From JAOADN01 sp049323795 (lineage in GTDB: Bacteria; Pseudomonadota; Alphaproteobacteria; Rhodobacterales; Rhodobacteraceae): a stretch of 64,000 nucleotides of DNA. The position numbers and the translations under genes are program-made. The notes beneath the pieces were generated by a model that was not told where the DNA came from, searched no databases, and worked only from the letters and a program-made list of their open reading frames with translations. The stretch is taken from the NCBI GenBank assembly GCA_049323795.1, contig JBMOOH010000042.1:1-64000 (forward strand). Direction: 5' to 3'. Shown here one piece after another: positions 34,312 to 41,705 of this stretch (the stretch's first letter is position 1; each line of letters begins with the position of its first letter).

Positions 34312-36773
34312 CCGACCCTTCTGGGATCGCCGCTGATCGCCTTCAGCCGCCGCGGCAGGACCTTCGCGTCATATTGCTCGAGCCCGCCGCGCAGAACCCG
34401 GACCGACACCCCTTCGGACTGCTCAGCGATCCGCGCGTCGAGATCGTCGGTGAGCCTGAGGTCGATGACGATCGGTCCGCCGGCGCTGGCACCGGGCAGA
34501 CTGGCGGCGGCACCGCCGACGAAGCCGCCCGCGGCGAAGCGCGGCGCGCTGTTGATCGCCTCGAGGAGCGGGCGATGACGGGCGGTCGCGGCCGCATTGA
34601 CGACGAACTCGCCGTTCGAAAGCCGGGCGACGATCGCATCATCGCGCGGGCCGCCCGGCCCCGACATGAAGCCGCCGTCAGCCGCGCCGGGAATGCCGAG
34701 CGCCCCGCCGATGATGTCGAAGAGCCCGGAGCCCTGCCCGCCGAAGAGGCCGGCAAGCGGCCCGGTGCCGAGGAGTGCCGACTGCAGCAATGCCGAGGCG
34801 ATCGACTTCGCGAGGTTCGACATGACCTCCGAGGCGCTTTCGCCCTGGACGATGAGGGCCTCGAGCGCGTCGAAGGCGGTCTGCCTGGTGAACTCCCATG
34901 TCTCCCGGGCCCGGTCCTGGGCTTCCTGTTCGCGGAGCTTCGCCGCGATGAGAGCCTCGACCTGGGCGCGCTCCTGCGACGTCGCCGAAGCCATCGCCTC
35001 GCGGTTGCGGATCAGCTCCTTCTGCAGGGGATCGGTCGCGCGCAGGAGATCGAGCTCGCGCTCGAGCGTGGCGATGAGCCGTTGGGGGCCAGCCGTCTGA
35101 GCCGCGCCCGCCCCGCCGCCGGAGGAGCCGCGGGTCGCGCGGCGATCGCGCTCAGCCGCGATGCGGCGCTCGGCTTCGAGCTGCCGGTCGATCTCCAGCC
35201 CGTCGAGCTGCTCCTTGAGGGTGGCCTGGGCGAACACATAGTTGGTCTTCGCTTCATTGATCTCGGCATCGCGGCGGAACTCGTCTTCCTGCGCGGCGCG
35301 TTTCGCCTCGGACACCGATTTTCCGGAACGCAGCGCGGAAAGCTCGATCTCCTTCGAGGCGTTCTCGATGCCGGCCGCCCCGAGGGTCGCAAGCGCGGCG
35401 CCGATGCCGCGAACCTCGGCCGCGACGTCCGACATCGCCGACGACCAGATGTTGGTCGCATCCGCGGTTCCGGTGAGCAGATCCCAGGCATCGCGGATCG
35501 CACGCTGGATGTCATCGCCCGCGCCCGCCGCATCGAGGAGCGCCGTCACAACATCTGCGGCACTTCCCTGCATACCGTTCGCCGCGTCCCAGGCGTCGCG
35601 CAGGCTCCCCTTCAGCGTCTCGCTGACCTCGAGCCCGGCGAGCATCGCCTCGAAGGCGCGCCGTTCGGCCTCGACCCGCGCCTCGGTCGCCTGCCGGCTG
35701 TCCTCCCCGTAGAGCGCGGCCTGGCGCCGGATGTTTGCCTCGTCCTTGAGCGTGGCGAGCATCTGCTCGGCCTTGTCCTTCGCCACCTGCTGGGCCGATC
35801 CGATCCCTGCCTCGGCGGCCTGGACGAGCCGGAGCTGCCGCTCGAGATCCTGCGCGGTCCGATAGAAGGCGCGCTGCTCGGTGTTCTCGGCGGCGTACAA
35901 GTCGACATTGCCGCGCAGAAGATCCTGAAGCCTCTTGACGGCATCGATCTTGGTTTCGATGCCCGCATCGCTCGCCAGCGTCTGCAACTGCTGATCGAAC
36001 TGCGACACGAGAGGATTTTGCGTCCGGAACGCGCCCAGTTCCGGATCGTCGACGACAACAGAGTTCGCAACGCCGAGCAGGCCCGCGATGTCGCCGCTCC
36101 GCGACGTCAGATCGAATATGCTGTCGAATTCGCTGCTCAGAGCCGCTGCGGCGTCGGCAGCCTTCAGGAGCGTCTCGACAAGGGCAAGCTCGGTGATCTG
36201 CCGCTGCATCGCGATGATTTCGGGCGTTACCGCGCCGAACCGCCGCGCCAGGTCGTCGGTCCCGACGCTCGCTTCCTCGCGCCAGGACTTCGTTGCGGCC
36301 TCGAGATCGCCAATCGCGTCCTCGACCGACTGCGCCTCGCCCTTGATGCCACGCAGCCCGTCCATCAGGAGGCCGAGCGCCGCCGCCGAGCCGAAGACCG
36401 CGAGATTGACCGGGTTCAGCATCCCGAGGAACGCCCCGCCGAGCGCCCGGACGGCGCCGCCCGCGCCGAGCGGACCGAGCGCCTGGGCGATCTGGGTGCC
36501 CTGCTGGGCTGCGAGCAGAAGCGGCGACTGCCCGGGCGCCAGCATCTGGCCCACGTCGTTGAACTGGGCGACGAGATTGGAGGTCGCGCCCGCCGAGGCC
36601 CGGCGCAGCTGCAGGACCTCGGCCTCGGCGGCCCTCAGGCCGGTCGCCGCGGTGGCGCCGGCGGTCTTCGCGGACTGCCCGATCGTCTGAAGGTCGTTGG
36701 CGGCCGCCCGGATGTCGCGCCGCGCGGCACTGGTGTCCGCCGTCAGGACGAGTGCGACGTTGAAGGCGGTCAT
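34308..36773 (-). CDS. Tail tape measure protein
   Basis: 821 residues. Starts MTAFNVALVLTADTSAARRDIRAAANDLQTIGQSAK, the usual beginning of the tape measure (TMP_2-type) proteins. Long helical stretches with many Ala/Glu/Gln residues span 1-640. LNPVNLAVFGSAAALGLLM (about 117-135) is a hydrophobic segment. A late Gly/Ser-rich domain (GGFMSGPGGPRDDAIVARLSNGEFVVNAAATARH, about 710-745) is a hallmark of this group, with a conserved C-terminal segment. The gene sets tail length; at 821 residues the tail would be short to medium (about 100-120 nm by the usual 0.15 nm per residue rule). Confidence 0.88.
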   Translation of the reverse strand: MTAFNVALVLTADTSAARRDIRAAANDLQTIGQSAKTAGATAATGLRAAEAEVLQLRRASAGATSNLVAQFNDVGQMLAPGQSPLLLAAQQGTQIAQALGPLGAGGAVRALGGAFLGMLNPVNLAVFGSAAALGLLMDGLRGIKGEAQSVEDAIGDLEAATKSWREEASVGTDDLARRFGAVTPEIIAMQRQITELALVETLLKAADAAAALSSEFDSIFDLTSRSGDIAGLLGVANSVVVDDPELGAFRTQNPLVSQFDQQLQTLASDAGIETKIDAVKRLQDLLRGNVDLYAAENTEQRAFYRTAQDLERQLRLVQAAEAGIGSAQQVAKDKAEQMLATLKDEANIRRQAALYGEDSRQATEARVEAERRAFEAMLAGLEVSETLKGSLRDAWDAANGMQGSAADVVTALLDAAGAGDDIQRAIRDAWDLLTGTADATNIWSSAMSDVAAEVRGIGAALATLGAAGIENASKEIELSALRSGKSVSEAKRAAQEDEFRRDAEINEAKTNYVFAQATLKEQLDGLEIDRQLEAERRIAAERDRRATRGSSGGGAGAAQTAGPQRLIATLERELDLLRATDPLQKELIRNREAMASATSQERAQVEALIAAKLREQEAQDRARETWEFTRQTAFDALEALIVQGESASEVMSNLAKSIASALLQSALLGTGPLAGLFGGQGSGLFDIIGGALGIPGAADGGFMSGPGGPRDDAIVARLSNGEFVVNAAATARHRPLLEAINSAPRFAAGGFVGGAAASLPGASAGGPIVIDLRLTDDLDARIAEQSEGVSVRVLRGGLEQYDAKVLPRRLKAISGDPRRVG

Positions 36774-37437
36774 GACCGTGCCTCGTTCATCGCCTCAACC
36801 GCACCCGCCTCGATCTGGCGCAGATCCTGCCAGCCGTCAGGATCGAGCCGGATACCCTGGGCGCGGAGCCCGATCCTGACGGCCGTATAGTCGAGCCCGA
36901 TCACCGCCATGCCGAACCCGCCGCCCGCGACGCGCCACTGGGTGTCGACGGCGAGGAAGGCGCGCGCGGCATGGACATGCCCGGCCCAGAGGCCGAAGCC
37001 CTCGGGCGCCCGGGGCGGCTCCAGCCCGAACCTTTCTGCATCGCGCGCTGCCTCGTCATGGATCCCGCCCTTCAGCTCGCTCCGCGCCCAGGCGCGGCCG
37101 AAGGCCCGGAGTTTCCCAGGCGCGTCCCGGTCTGAGCCGCGTAGTAGCCCCGGATCAGCGCCGCCCGAACGAAGGGGTATTCGAGGAGGCGCGCGCGCCA
37201 CTCGCCATCTCCGGGCAACGGCTTGCCGTCGGCATCGGCCAGGTCCTCGAACGACACCACGATGCGGTCGAGCAGGATGCCGAGGCTTTCCCCCTCGGCC
37301 TCGTCGATCGCCTTCATCTCGGAGACAGCCAGCGCCCGGAACCGCGTCCGGAGCATCTCCGTCCGCCAGCCGTCGCCGTCGGGCACCTCGACCGGCACGT
37401 CATGGACGAACTGGGGATCCTCGATCACCTTGAACAT
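36770..37437 (-). CDS. Tail assembly chaperone, long form by -1 frameshift (G-T-like; DUF1799 second half)
   Basis: About 222 residues if ribosomes slip at GGGAAAC. The first 109 codons are those of the short chaperone (37437 down to 37111); after slippage the DUF1799 frame (113 residues) runs to the stop at 36770-36772. That half carries FGLWAGHVHAARAFLAVDTQWRVAGGGF followed by IGLDYTAVRIGLRAQGIRLD, the DUF1799 signature. No ATG in the DUF1799 frame stands before the conserved region, which fits production only by frameshifting, as for lambda G-T. It overlaps the tape measure start by four bases. Confidence 0.75.
37072..37437 (-). CDS. Tail assembly chaperone, short form (G-like)
   Basis: 121 residues, MFKVIEDPQFVHDVPVEVPDGDGWRTEMLRTRFRALAVSEM. 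The helical core (AIDEAEGESLGILLDRIVVSFEDLADADGKPLPGDG) and position between tail tube and tape measure match the tail chaperones that coat the tape measure during assembly. The last 12 residues (NSGPSAAPGRGAS) follow the slippery site and are without conserved features, as expected for the unshifted product. It ends at 37072. Confidence 0.8.
   Translation of the reverse strand: MFKVIEDPQFVHDVPVEVPDGDGWRTEMLRTRFRALAVSEMKAIDEAEGESLGILLDRIVVSFEDLADADGKPLPGDGEWRARLLEYPFVRAALIRGYYAAQTGTRLGNSGPSAAPGRGAS
37111..37117 (-). promoter_or_regulatory. -1 programmed frameshift heptamer GGGAAAC
   Basis: On the minus strand the sequence reads G GGA AAC in the frame of the short chaperone, which fits the X XXY YYZ rule exactly. 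A -1 slip gives GGG AAA and enters the DUF1799 frame without an intervening stop. Lambda G-T uses the near-identical GGGAAAG. Confidence 0.8.
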
Positions 37438-37446
37438 GGTCCCTCC

Positions 37447-38379
37447 TCAGCTCAGCACGAGCGTCCACTGGTCGTTGCCGGCGTTCACCTGCGGCACGAG
37501 GTTCAGCGGCCATTCGACGATGCCCTGCGCTTGGGCGAGGCCCGAGGGGCGCTGGATCTGCGCGAGCGCCGCGTTCAGCGTCACGACCTTGCCGGCGCCG
37601 ACGCCGTGGGTCAGGACCATCGGCACCGCGGTCTGGGCGAGCGCCAGCGCATAGGGGTTGAACGTCGTCAGTGCCACCGCCTCGACGGTCGCCGCGATCT
37701 TCTCGGCCTTCTGGGTGATGAGCACGCTCTCCGAGCCGATCAGGAAGCGCGTGACCACCTCGTTGGCGAGATCGAGTTCCAGCGATCTCAGCACGAAGGC
37801 CTGGCCGTTCAGGGTGAAGACCGGCGTGTTCGTCTTGGTGGCGACGATCGGCTTCTGCCAGGCCGTCAGCGTCGGGTTAGCCTGTGCCGCCTCGCCCGGC
37901 TGGACGAAGAGGCCGGTGAAGACGAAGGCGATCTTCGGCACCTTCTGGGCTTCCACCTTCAGCGTTGCGGTGCCGCGCGCGCCGACGATCGCGTATTTGG
38001 TATCCTCGACCCAGAAATGCAGGGTTGCGCTCTCGTGGCCGATGCTGACCGGGTTGTAGGTCACCGAGACGCCGGCGGCGATCGTCTCGGCCACCGCGCA
38101 GGCCCTGAGGAGCGGTCCCCAGGCGGGCGGCGTGCCGGCGGTGCCGGAGGCGGCGAGTTCAACCTCGAACGAGAGCTTCGCATGCACCTCGACCGGCACG
38201 GTCGGCTGGGGACCGAGGGTCACCCGTTCCAGCTCGCGGCTGACATCCTGCCCTTCCATGGGCTGGAGCTGGACGCTCGTCGCGAGGACGGCATTCGCTC
38301 CGCCGCTCGGGGCCGCGTCGGTCCCGTAGGCGGCCTCGATTTTCGCAAGCAGCACCTTGCGGTTCCACTTCAAGGCCAT
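37447..38379 (-). CDS. Major tail tube protein
   Basis: 310 residues, MALKWNRKVLLAKIEAAYGTDAAPSGGANAVL. The N-terminus is typical of tube proteins in Mu-like siphophages: VLLAKIEAAYGTDAAP followed by beta-strands LQPMEGQDVSRELERVTLGPQPTVP. Later parts (VEVHAKLSFEVELAASGTAGTPPAWGPLLRACAVAE, TATLKVEAQKVPKIAFVFTGLF) complete the barrel with an additional C-terminal beta domain. Size is on the large side for tube proteins. It ends ten bases before the chaperone gene. Confidence 0.82.
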   Translation of the reverse strand: MALKWNRKVLLAKIEAAYGTDAAPSGGANAVLATSVQLQPMEGQDVSRELERVTLGPQPTVPVEVHAKLSFEVELAASGTAGTPPAWGPLLRACAVAETIAAGVSVTYNPVSIGHESATLHFWVEDTKYAIVGARGTATLKVEAQKVPKIAFVFTGLFVQPGEAAQANPTLTAWQKPIVATKTNTPVFTLNGQAFVLRSLELDLANEVVTRFLIGSESVLITQKAEKIAATVEAVALTTFNPYALALAQTAVPMVLTHGVGAGKVVTLNAALAQIQRPSGLAQAQGIVEWPLNLVPQVNAGNDQWTLVLS

Positions 38380-38380
38380 G

Positions 38381-38509
38381 TCAGCCCTCCTTCACTGCGG
38401 GTTTGCGGGGGGGCGCTTCGGGCTCCGGCCGGGCGGGGATCAACTCGCCCTTGTCGTTCAGGGTGTAGCTCCCGCCGCTCGACGGCAGAGGCTGCGGTTT
38501 CTCGGTCAT
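38381..38509 (-). CDS. Small Pro-rich phage protein
   Basis: 42 residues from MTEKPQPLPSSGGSYTLND. The core YTLNDKGELIPARPEP and the charged end are common in a very small gene between the tail terminator and the tail tube gene of Mu-like siphophages. Two bases separate it from the upstream gene. Function unknown; the start is chosen because the upstream gene's stop abuts it. Confidence 0.6.
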   Translation of the reverse strand: MTEKPQPLPSSGGSYTLNDKGELIPARPEPEAPPRKPAVKEG

Positions 38510-38511
38510 CG

Positions 38512-38943
38512 TCAGGCTCCTGTCAGGTAGCGGGCGGTTTCCCAGGTCTGGACGTAGATGCTGACACCGGCGGTCACCGGGCTGCTCTCGCCGGAGACGA
38601 GCGCGCAGGGTTCGGCGTAGGGGTCGGGCTCCCATCCGGTCAGCGCAGCCTCGACGGCGGCCTTGAGGCTGTCGAAAGCTTTGGCCCGTTCGGCGCCCAT
38701 CGCGTCGTCGTAGTGGCGGATGACGATGCCGGTCAGGAACTGGACGCGCACGCGCTGGCGGTGGCCGCCAGTGGCGAGCACGTTGGGCTCGGCCGCCTCG
38801 CGGTAGGGCATCACGATGGCCGAGCCGCTCTCGACCAGGCCGGCGCGGTCGGCCATCGCCTCGATATCCTCGGCGATCTCGACCGCGGTCAGGCCCTGGG
38901 CACTGGCGAGAAGGCGCGCGACGATCAGCTCGAGCATCACCAC
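38512..38943 (-). CDS. Phage gp37-like tail terminator
   Basis: 143 residues, MVMLELIVARLLASAQGLTAVEIAEDIEAMADRAG. The pattern of an alpha-beta protein (VMPYREAAEPN, RVRVQFLTGIVIRHYDDAMGAERAKAFDSL, AGVSIYVQTWETARYLTGA) is that of Mu gp37-like or tail terminator proteins, which cap the tail tube. Overlaps the DUF1320 gene by seven bases. Confidence 0.72.
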   Translation of the reverse strand: MVMLELIVARLLASAQGLTAVEIAEDIEAMADRAGLVESGSAIVMPYREAAEPNVLATGGHRQRVRVQFLTGIVIRHYDDAMGAERAKAFDSLKAAVEAALTGWEPDPYAEPCALVSGESSPVTAGVSIYVQTWETARYLTGA

Positions 38944-39359
38944 CCCCTCAGCCGGTCAGGGGTGAAGACCTCGGGGGCATGCGAGGAGAGAACCTGTGTG
39001 CCCGAAGCCGCAAGCGGCGTGGCGCCGGTGACGACCGGCAGCGCGATCCGGCCGGCGGCGACGTCCTTCAGCGCCGCCACCGCATCCTTGTAGTCCTGCG
39101 CCACATGGTCGGGCGCGCCGTTGCGATGCAGCATGTAGCGCGCGATCGACACTGCCCAGGTCCGCACCAGATCCGGGACCGCTGCGAGCGGCACGTCGTA
39201 CTTCACGCCGACATAGCCGTTGATCAGGTTGTCGGCGTGGACGAGCGCGGCCGCGACCACGTCCGGATCGGGGATCAGGTCGCGGTCGCGGTCGGCGATC
39301 TGGCGGATCTCCACATCCCCGGCGCGCGTGACCAGGTCGGGGAGCGTGGCGTAGCTCAT
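38937..39359 (-). CDS. DUF1320 / Mu gp36-like head-tail connector
   Basis: 140 residues from the ATG at 39357-39359, which overlaps the Acb2-like stop (ATGA). MSYATLPDLVTRAGDVEIRQIADRDRD and DNLINGYVGVKYDVPLAAVPDLVRTWAVSIARYML are the signature of DUF1320, present in nearly all Mu-like phages, and in other phages part of the head-to-tail connector. Longer upstream frames belong to overlapping genes. Confidence 0.85.
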   Translation of the reverse strand: MSYATLPDLVTRAGDVEIRQIADRDRDLIPDPDVVAAALVHADNLINGYVGVKYDVPLAAVPDLVRTWAVSIARYMLHRNGAPDHVAQDYKDAVAALKDVAAGRIALPVVTGATPLAASGTQVLSSHAPEVFTPDRLRGW

Positions 39360-39604
39360 TGCCCGTCCTCGGGCAGGGCCACCCGGCCCGGCCGGAAGAC
39401 CGCGCGGTTCAAGGCCATGAACCCCTTCTCGAGATCGGTCCGCGCGATGCTGAGCCAGCGCTGGTCGAACATGGCGCTGCTCACCATGTCGTCCATGACG
39501 CGCAGGAGGCGCTCCTCGAGCGCCTTGTTCGAATTGACGATGGCGACCGCCTCTTCGGATTGCAGCCGGTATCCCGACACCGGCAGGCCGTTGTGCGCGC
39601 TCAC
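39356..39604 (-). CDS. acb2: Acb2/Tad1-family protein, cyclic-nucleotide sponge (anti-CBASS / anti-Thoeris)
   Basis: 82 residues starting at a GTG (39602-39604) that overlaps the upstream stop codon. Residues about 8-14 read PVSGYRL, and the conserved core lies at about 48-71: DQRWLSIARTDLEKGFMALN, then RAVFRP. This signature, R-W-x-x-I-A-R-T-x-L-x-x-G-F-M-x-L-x-R-A-V-x-x-P, defines the Acb2/Tad1 domain. Members oligomerise and bind cyclic di- and trinucleotides (Acb2) or gcADPR (Tad1), hiding the alarm signals of CBASS or Thoeris defence. The gene is placed in the late region between a small unknown protein and gp36, where Mu-like siphophages commonly carry it. Which signal it binds cannot be told from sequence. 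Confidence 0.85.
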   Translation of the reverse strand: MSAHNGLPVSGYRLQSEEAVAIVNSNKALEERLLRVMDDMVSSAMFDQRWLSIARTDLEKGFMALNRAVFRPGRVALPEDGQ

Positions 39605-39813
39605 TGGCCAGCCTCCGTCTCGATCTCGTCGGCGATCTCGGCGGGCTGGACCTCATGGATGAGGAGGTCATGGGCGTCATGGACGTAGGACTCGCGCGTC
39701 TTGCCCGCGGCGACGCGGATCGCCTGCTCGGCAAGTCGCCCGCCTTCCGGATCGACGGGTATCACATCGACAGGCCAGCCGTGATTGGCGAAAACCGTTA
39801 CCTTGGTGGTCAT
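39601..39813 (-). CDS. Small phage protein of unknown function, next to Acb2
   Basis: 70 residues from MTTKVTVFANHGWPVDVIPVDPEG; a longer frame runs upstream but has no start with a binding site. The conserved look (NHGWPVDV, HDLLIHEVQP) and the acidic end EIADEIETEAGQ are not linked to a known role. It ends four bases inside the Acb2-like gene (GTGA overlap), so the two are translated together; it might be a partner or an unrelated structural factor. Confidence 0.65.
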   Translation of the reverse strand: MTTKVTVFANHGWPVDVIPVDPEGGRLAEQAIRVAAGKTRESYVHDAHDLLIHEVQPAEIADEIETEAGQ

Positions 39814-40029
39814 GATCGGGTAATCCAGTCCTGTTGCGGGTGGCGGTCTCTCCCGCCCGTCACGGTCTCCTTGCCCCGTCGCATCCGGGTTGCGCCCCCG
39901 GCGGCCTACTCGCCCGGCTCCCCGCTCATGCCTTGCTACGGGCCTTACAGAACGGATCGGCACCGGGCTTTCGCCTGGCATTCCTGGTGCGCGGGCCGAC
40001 CCTGCGGCCGCCCCGCGCGAGGGGCTCTT
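39814..40029 (-). other. Long gap in the phage late operon
   Basis: 216 bases without a supported gene in an operon where most neighbours overlap. A hairpin is present with a 7-bp perfect stem GCGCGGG/CCCGCGC at 39989-40018, just after the stop of the upstream gene, without a T-tract. I see nothing else with confidence; an attenuator or a small RNA is possible. Confidence 0.4.
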
Positions 40030-40386
40030 TCAGCCCTTGGCAGCCCCGGCAGCCTTCTTCGGGCTGCGTGCGGCCGGTGCGACAGCGGTGGGGGCAGCTG
40101 CCGACTTCTTCCTCGCGTCCGTCTCGATCGCCGCCAGCCGGGCCTCTGCGGCCTCGGCCCGCACGATGGCTTCGTCGCGCTCCGCGGCCAGCGCGGTCAT
40201 CGGGTCCGCTTCCCCGGCGGCACCCGTGGGCGCGTCGGGTTCGGCAACCGCTTCCTCGCCATCGAGGACACACGCCGCCTGAAGCATGGCCGCCGTCTCG
40301 GGGTCGACATCGATCATGGCGCCCGGCATGCAGAGTTTGTCGCCGATCTTGACCGGGGTGGCGATCCTGACGCTGATCTTGTCCAT
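40030..40386 (-). CDS. Phage structural protein, head-tail region
   Basis: 118 residues from MDKISVRIATPVKIGDKLCMPGAMIDVDPETAAMLQAA. The N-terminal 45 residues form a compact beta domain; a helical stretch with AERDEAIVRAEAAEARLAAIETDARKK follows (coiled-coil-like), then a Lys/Ala-rich tail (SPKKAAGAAKG). The combination is seen in small proteins that lie between capsid and gp36 in this phage group. Starts ten bases from the capsid gene. Confidence 0.65.
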   Translation of the reverse strand: MDKISVRIATPVKIGDKLCMPGAMIDVDPETAAMLQAACVLDGEEAVAEPDAPTGAAGEADPMTALAAERDEAIVRAEAAEARLAAIETDARKKSAAAPTAVAPAARSPKKAAGAAKG

Positions 40387-40396
40387 CGGAACCCCC

Positions 40397-41344
40397 TTAC
40401 GGCTTGCCGGCGTCGGCGAAGAGAAAGCCGCCCTCGGCGCCGGTGAGGTAGGGCTTGCGCTCGGTCTTCGTCGGGTAGATCCAGCTGTCGTTCGACCGCT
40501 CGAAATAGGGCGCCTCGACCTGCGGATAGCCCGAGAGCTCGTAGGTGTAGCCGAAGGACGGCACCTGGAAGTTGTCGCCGGTGTCGGGGACATAGGCGAG
40601 GATCGCATCGTCGCCCCAGACGTCGCTGGCCTGCGCGGTCTCGGCCGCCGTCTCGGGCAGGAAGACCGCCTTGCCCACCACGACGCGCTTGAGGTCGAGA
40701 TAGGCCGCGAGCATCTCGGCCGTGATGCTCTCGCGGCCGGTGTACTTGAACTGGTCCTTGATCGCGGCATGGCGGCGGAGCGCGTTGAAGGCCGAGGGGC
40801 CGAGGACCAGGGTGTTGGGATAGCGGCCGATGGAACGGCGGATCGCCTCGCGGCCCGCGTCCATGTCGGCCTGGGGCGTCGAGGCCGCATTCGTCCAGCG
40901 CGCGGTGCCGACGAGCGTGAGCTTGTGGTTGACGTCGTAGTTCGCGGTCGCCCTGGCGAGCTGGGCGCTGTCGTATTCCAGTCCCAGATCGACGACGTTG
41001 AGCACCATGTTGATCGCGGCGCGGCCGAGGTCGATGCCGGGAACCGACTGCGCCTCTTCCTGGTGCTCGATCGGCACGACGCCTTCAAGCGCGTCCTGGA
41101 CGAGCGAGATCGGGTCAGAGGCATAGCCGTACTGTACGCGGCGCTTGTCGGCGCCGGGTGCGCGGCGGGTGTTCATCATCCGGAAGGCTTCCTTGCCGAA
41201 GCGGATGACGCGCATGGAGCGGTTCGGGACGGTGACGCGCGGGAAGAGCGCAGGCGCCACGAACTCCTGGTTGCGATAGCCGCGGGCGTGGGTCGACAGG
41301 ATCGGGTCGATCACTTGGGCGGTACGGGTATTGACGGGGGCCAT
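40397..41344 (-). CDS. Major capsid protein
   Basis: 315 residues, MAPVNTRTAQVIDPILSTHARGYRNQEFVAPALFPRVTVPNRSM. HK97-fold major capsid proteins of Mu-like siphophages begin this way, then carry EEAQSVPGIDLGRAAINMVLNVVDLGLEYDSA and RYPNTLVLGPSAFNALRRH, with the A-domain region ITAEMLAAYLDLKRVVVGKAV. No delta-domain is left visible because the scaffold is probably in the protease protein. Placed directly after the decoration protein, as usual. Confidence 0.87.
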   Translation of the reverse strand: MAPVNTRTAQVIDPILSTHARGYRNQEFVAPALFPRVTVPNRSMRVIRFGKEAFRMMNTRRAPGADKRRVQYGYASDPISLVQDALEGVVPIEHQEEAQSVPGIDLGRAAINMVLNVVDLGLEYDSAQLARATANYDVNHKLTLVGTARWTNAASTPQADMDAGREAIRRSIGRYPNTLVLGPSAFNALRRHAAIKDQFKYTGRESITAEMLAAYLDLKRVVVGKAVFLPETAAETAQASDVWGDDAILAYVPDTGDNFQVPSFGYTYELSGYPQVEAPYFERSNDSWIYPTKTERKPYLTGAEGGFLFADAGKP

Positions 41345-41355
41345 GAGGCAGCTCC

Positions 41356-41691
41356 TTAGCGGATGAGGATGTCGACGAACTCGCCGTCGGCGGCGGCGGT
41401 CAGCGCGGTGGCGAAGCTGTTGACGCCGGCGCCGACGGTCTGGACGCCGCCGGCGGCGGCCGAGACGACCCTGGCGCCCTGGGCGATGGCGCCGACCGCC
41501 TTCACCCGGACGACGCCGAGGACCATGACCGGGGCGGGATCGCCGATGACGGTCACCGGGCTCTTCGCCACGCCAAGGACCACGGCATCGGCGGCGGCAA
41601 TCTTCGCGCCGTTGTAGCCGACGAGGTCATAGGCGTCGAAAAGGCCGGTGGAGGTGACGGTGACCGTCAGGGCGTCCTGGAAATACTGCAT
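41356..41691 (-). CDS. DUF2190 capsid decoration protein
   Basis: 111 residues, Ala/Val-rich, MQYFQDALTVTVTSTGLFDAYDLVGYNGAKIAAADAVVLGVA. Repeated valine-alanine patterns and FVDILIR at the end are typical of DUF2190, a small protein cementing or decorating capsids. It sits between the protease and the capsid gene as in related phages. Confidence 0.85.
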   Translation of the reverse strand: MQYFQDALTVTVTSTGLFDAYDLVGYNGAKIAAADAVVLGVAKSPVTVIGDPAPVMVLGVVRVKAVGAIAQGARVVSAAAGGVQTVGAGVNSFATALTAAADGEFVDILIR

Positions 41692-41705
41692 CGCTCTGCT
41701 CTCCT

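Noticed and set aside
36770..37201. DUF1799 protein as an independent gene starting at 37201
   Set aside because: The first part of that frame is only the shadow of the chaperone gene; a perfect slippery heptamer explains its expression.
28761..37437. Gene transfer agent cluster
   Set aside because: Some tail proteins resemble those of Rhodobacterales GTAs, but there is no GTA terminase/portal/peptidase order, the capsid and decoration genes are of the Mu-like siphophage type, and the ends are transposon-like.
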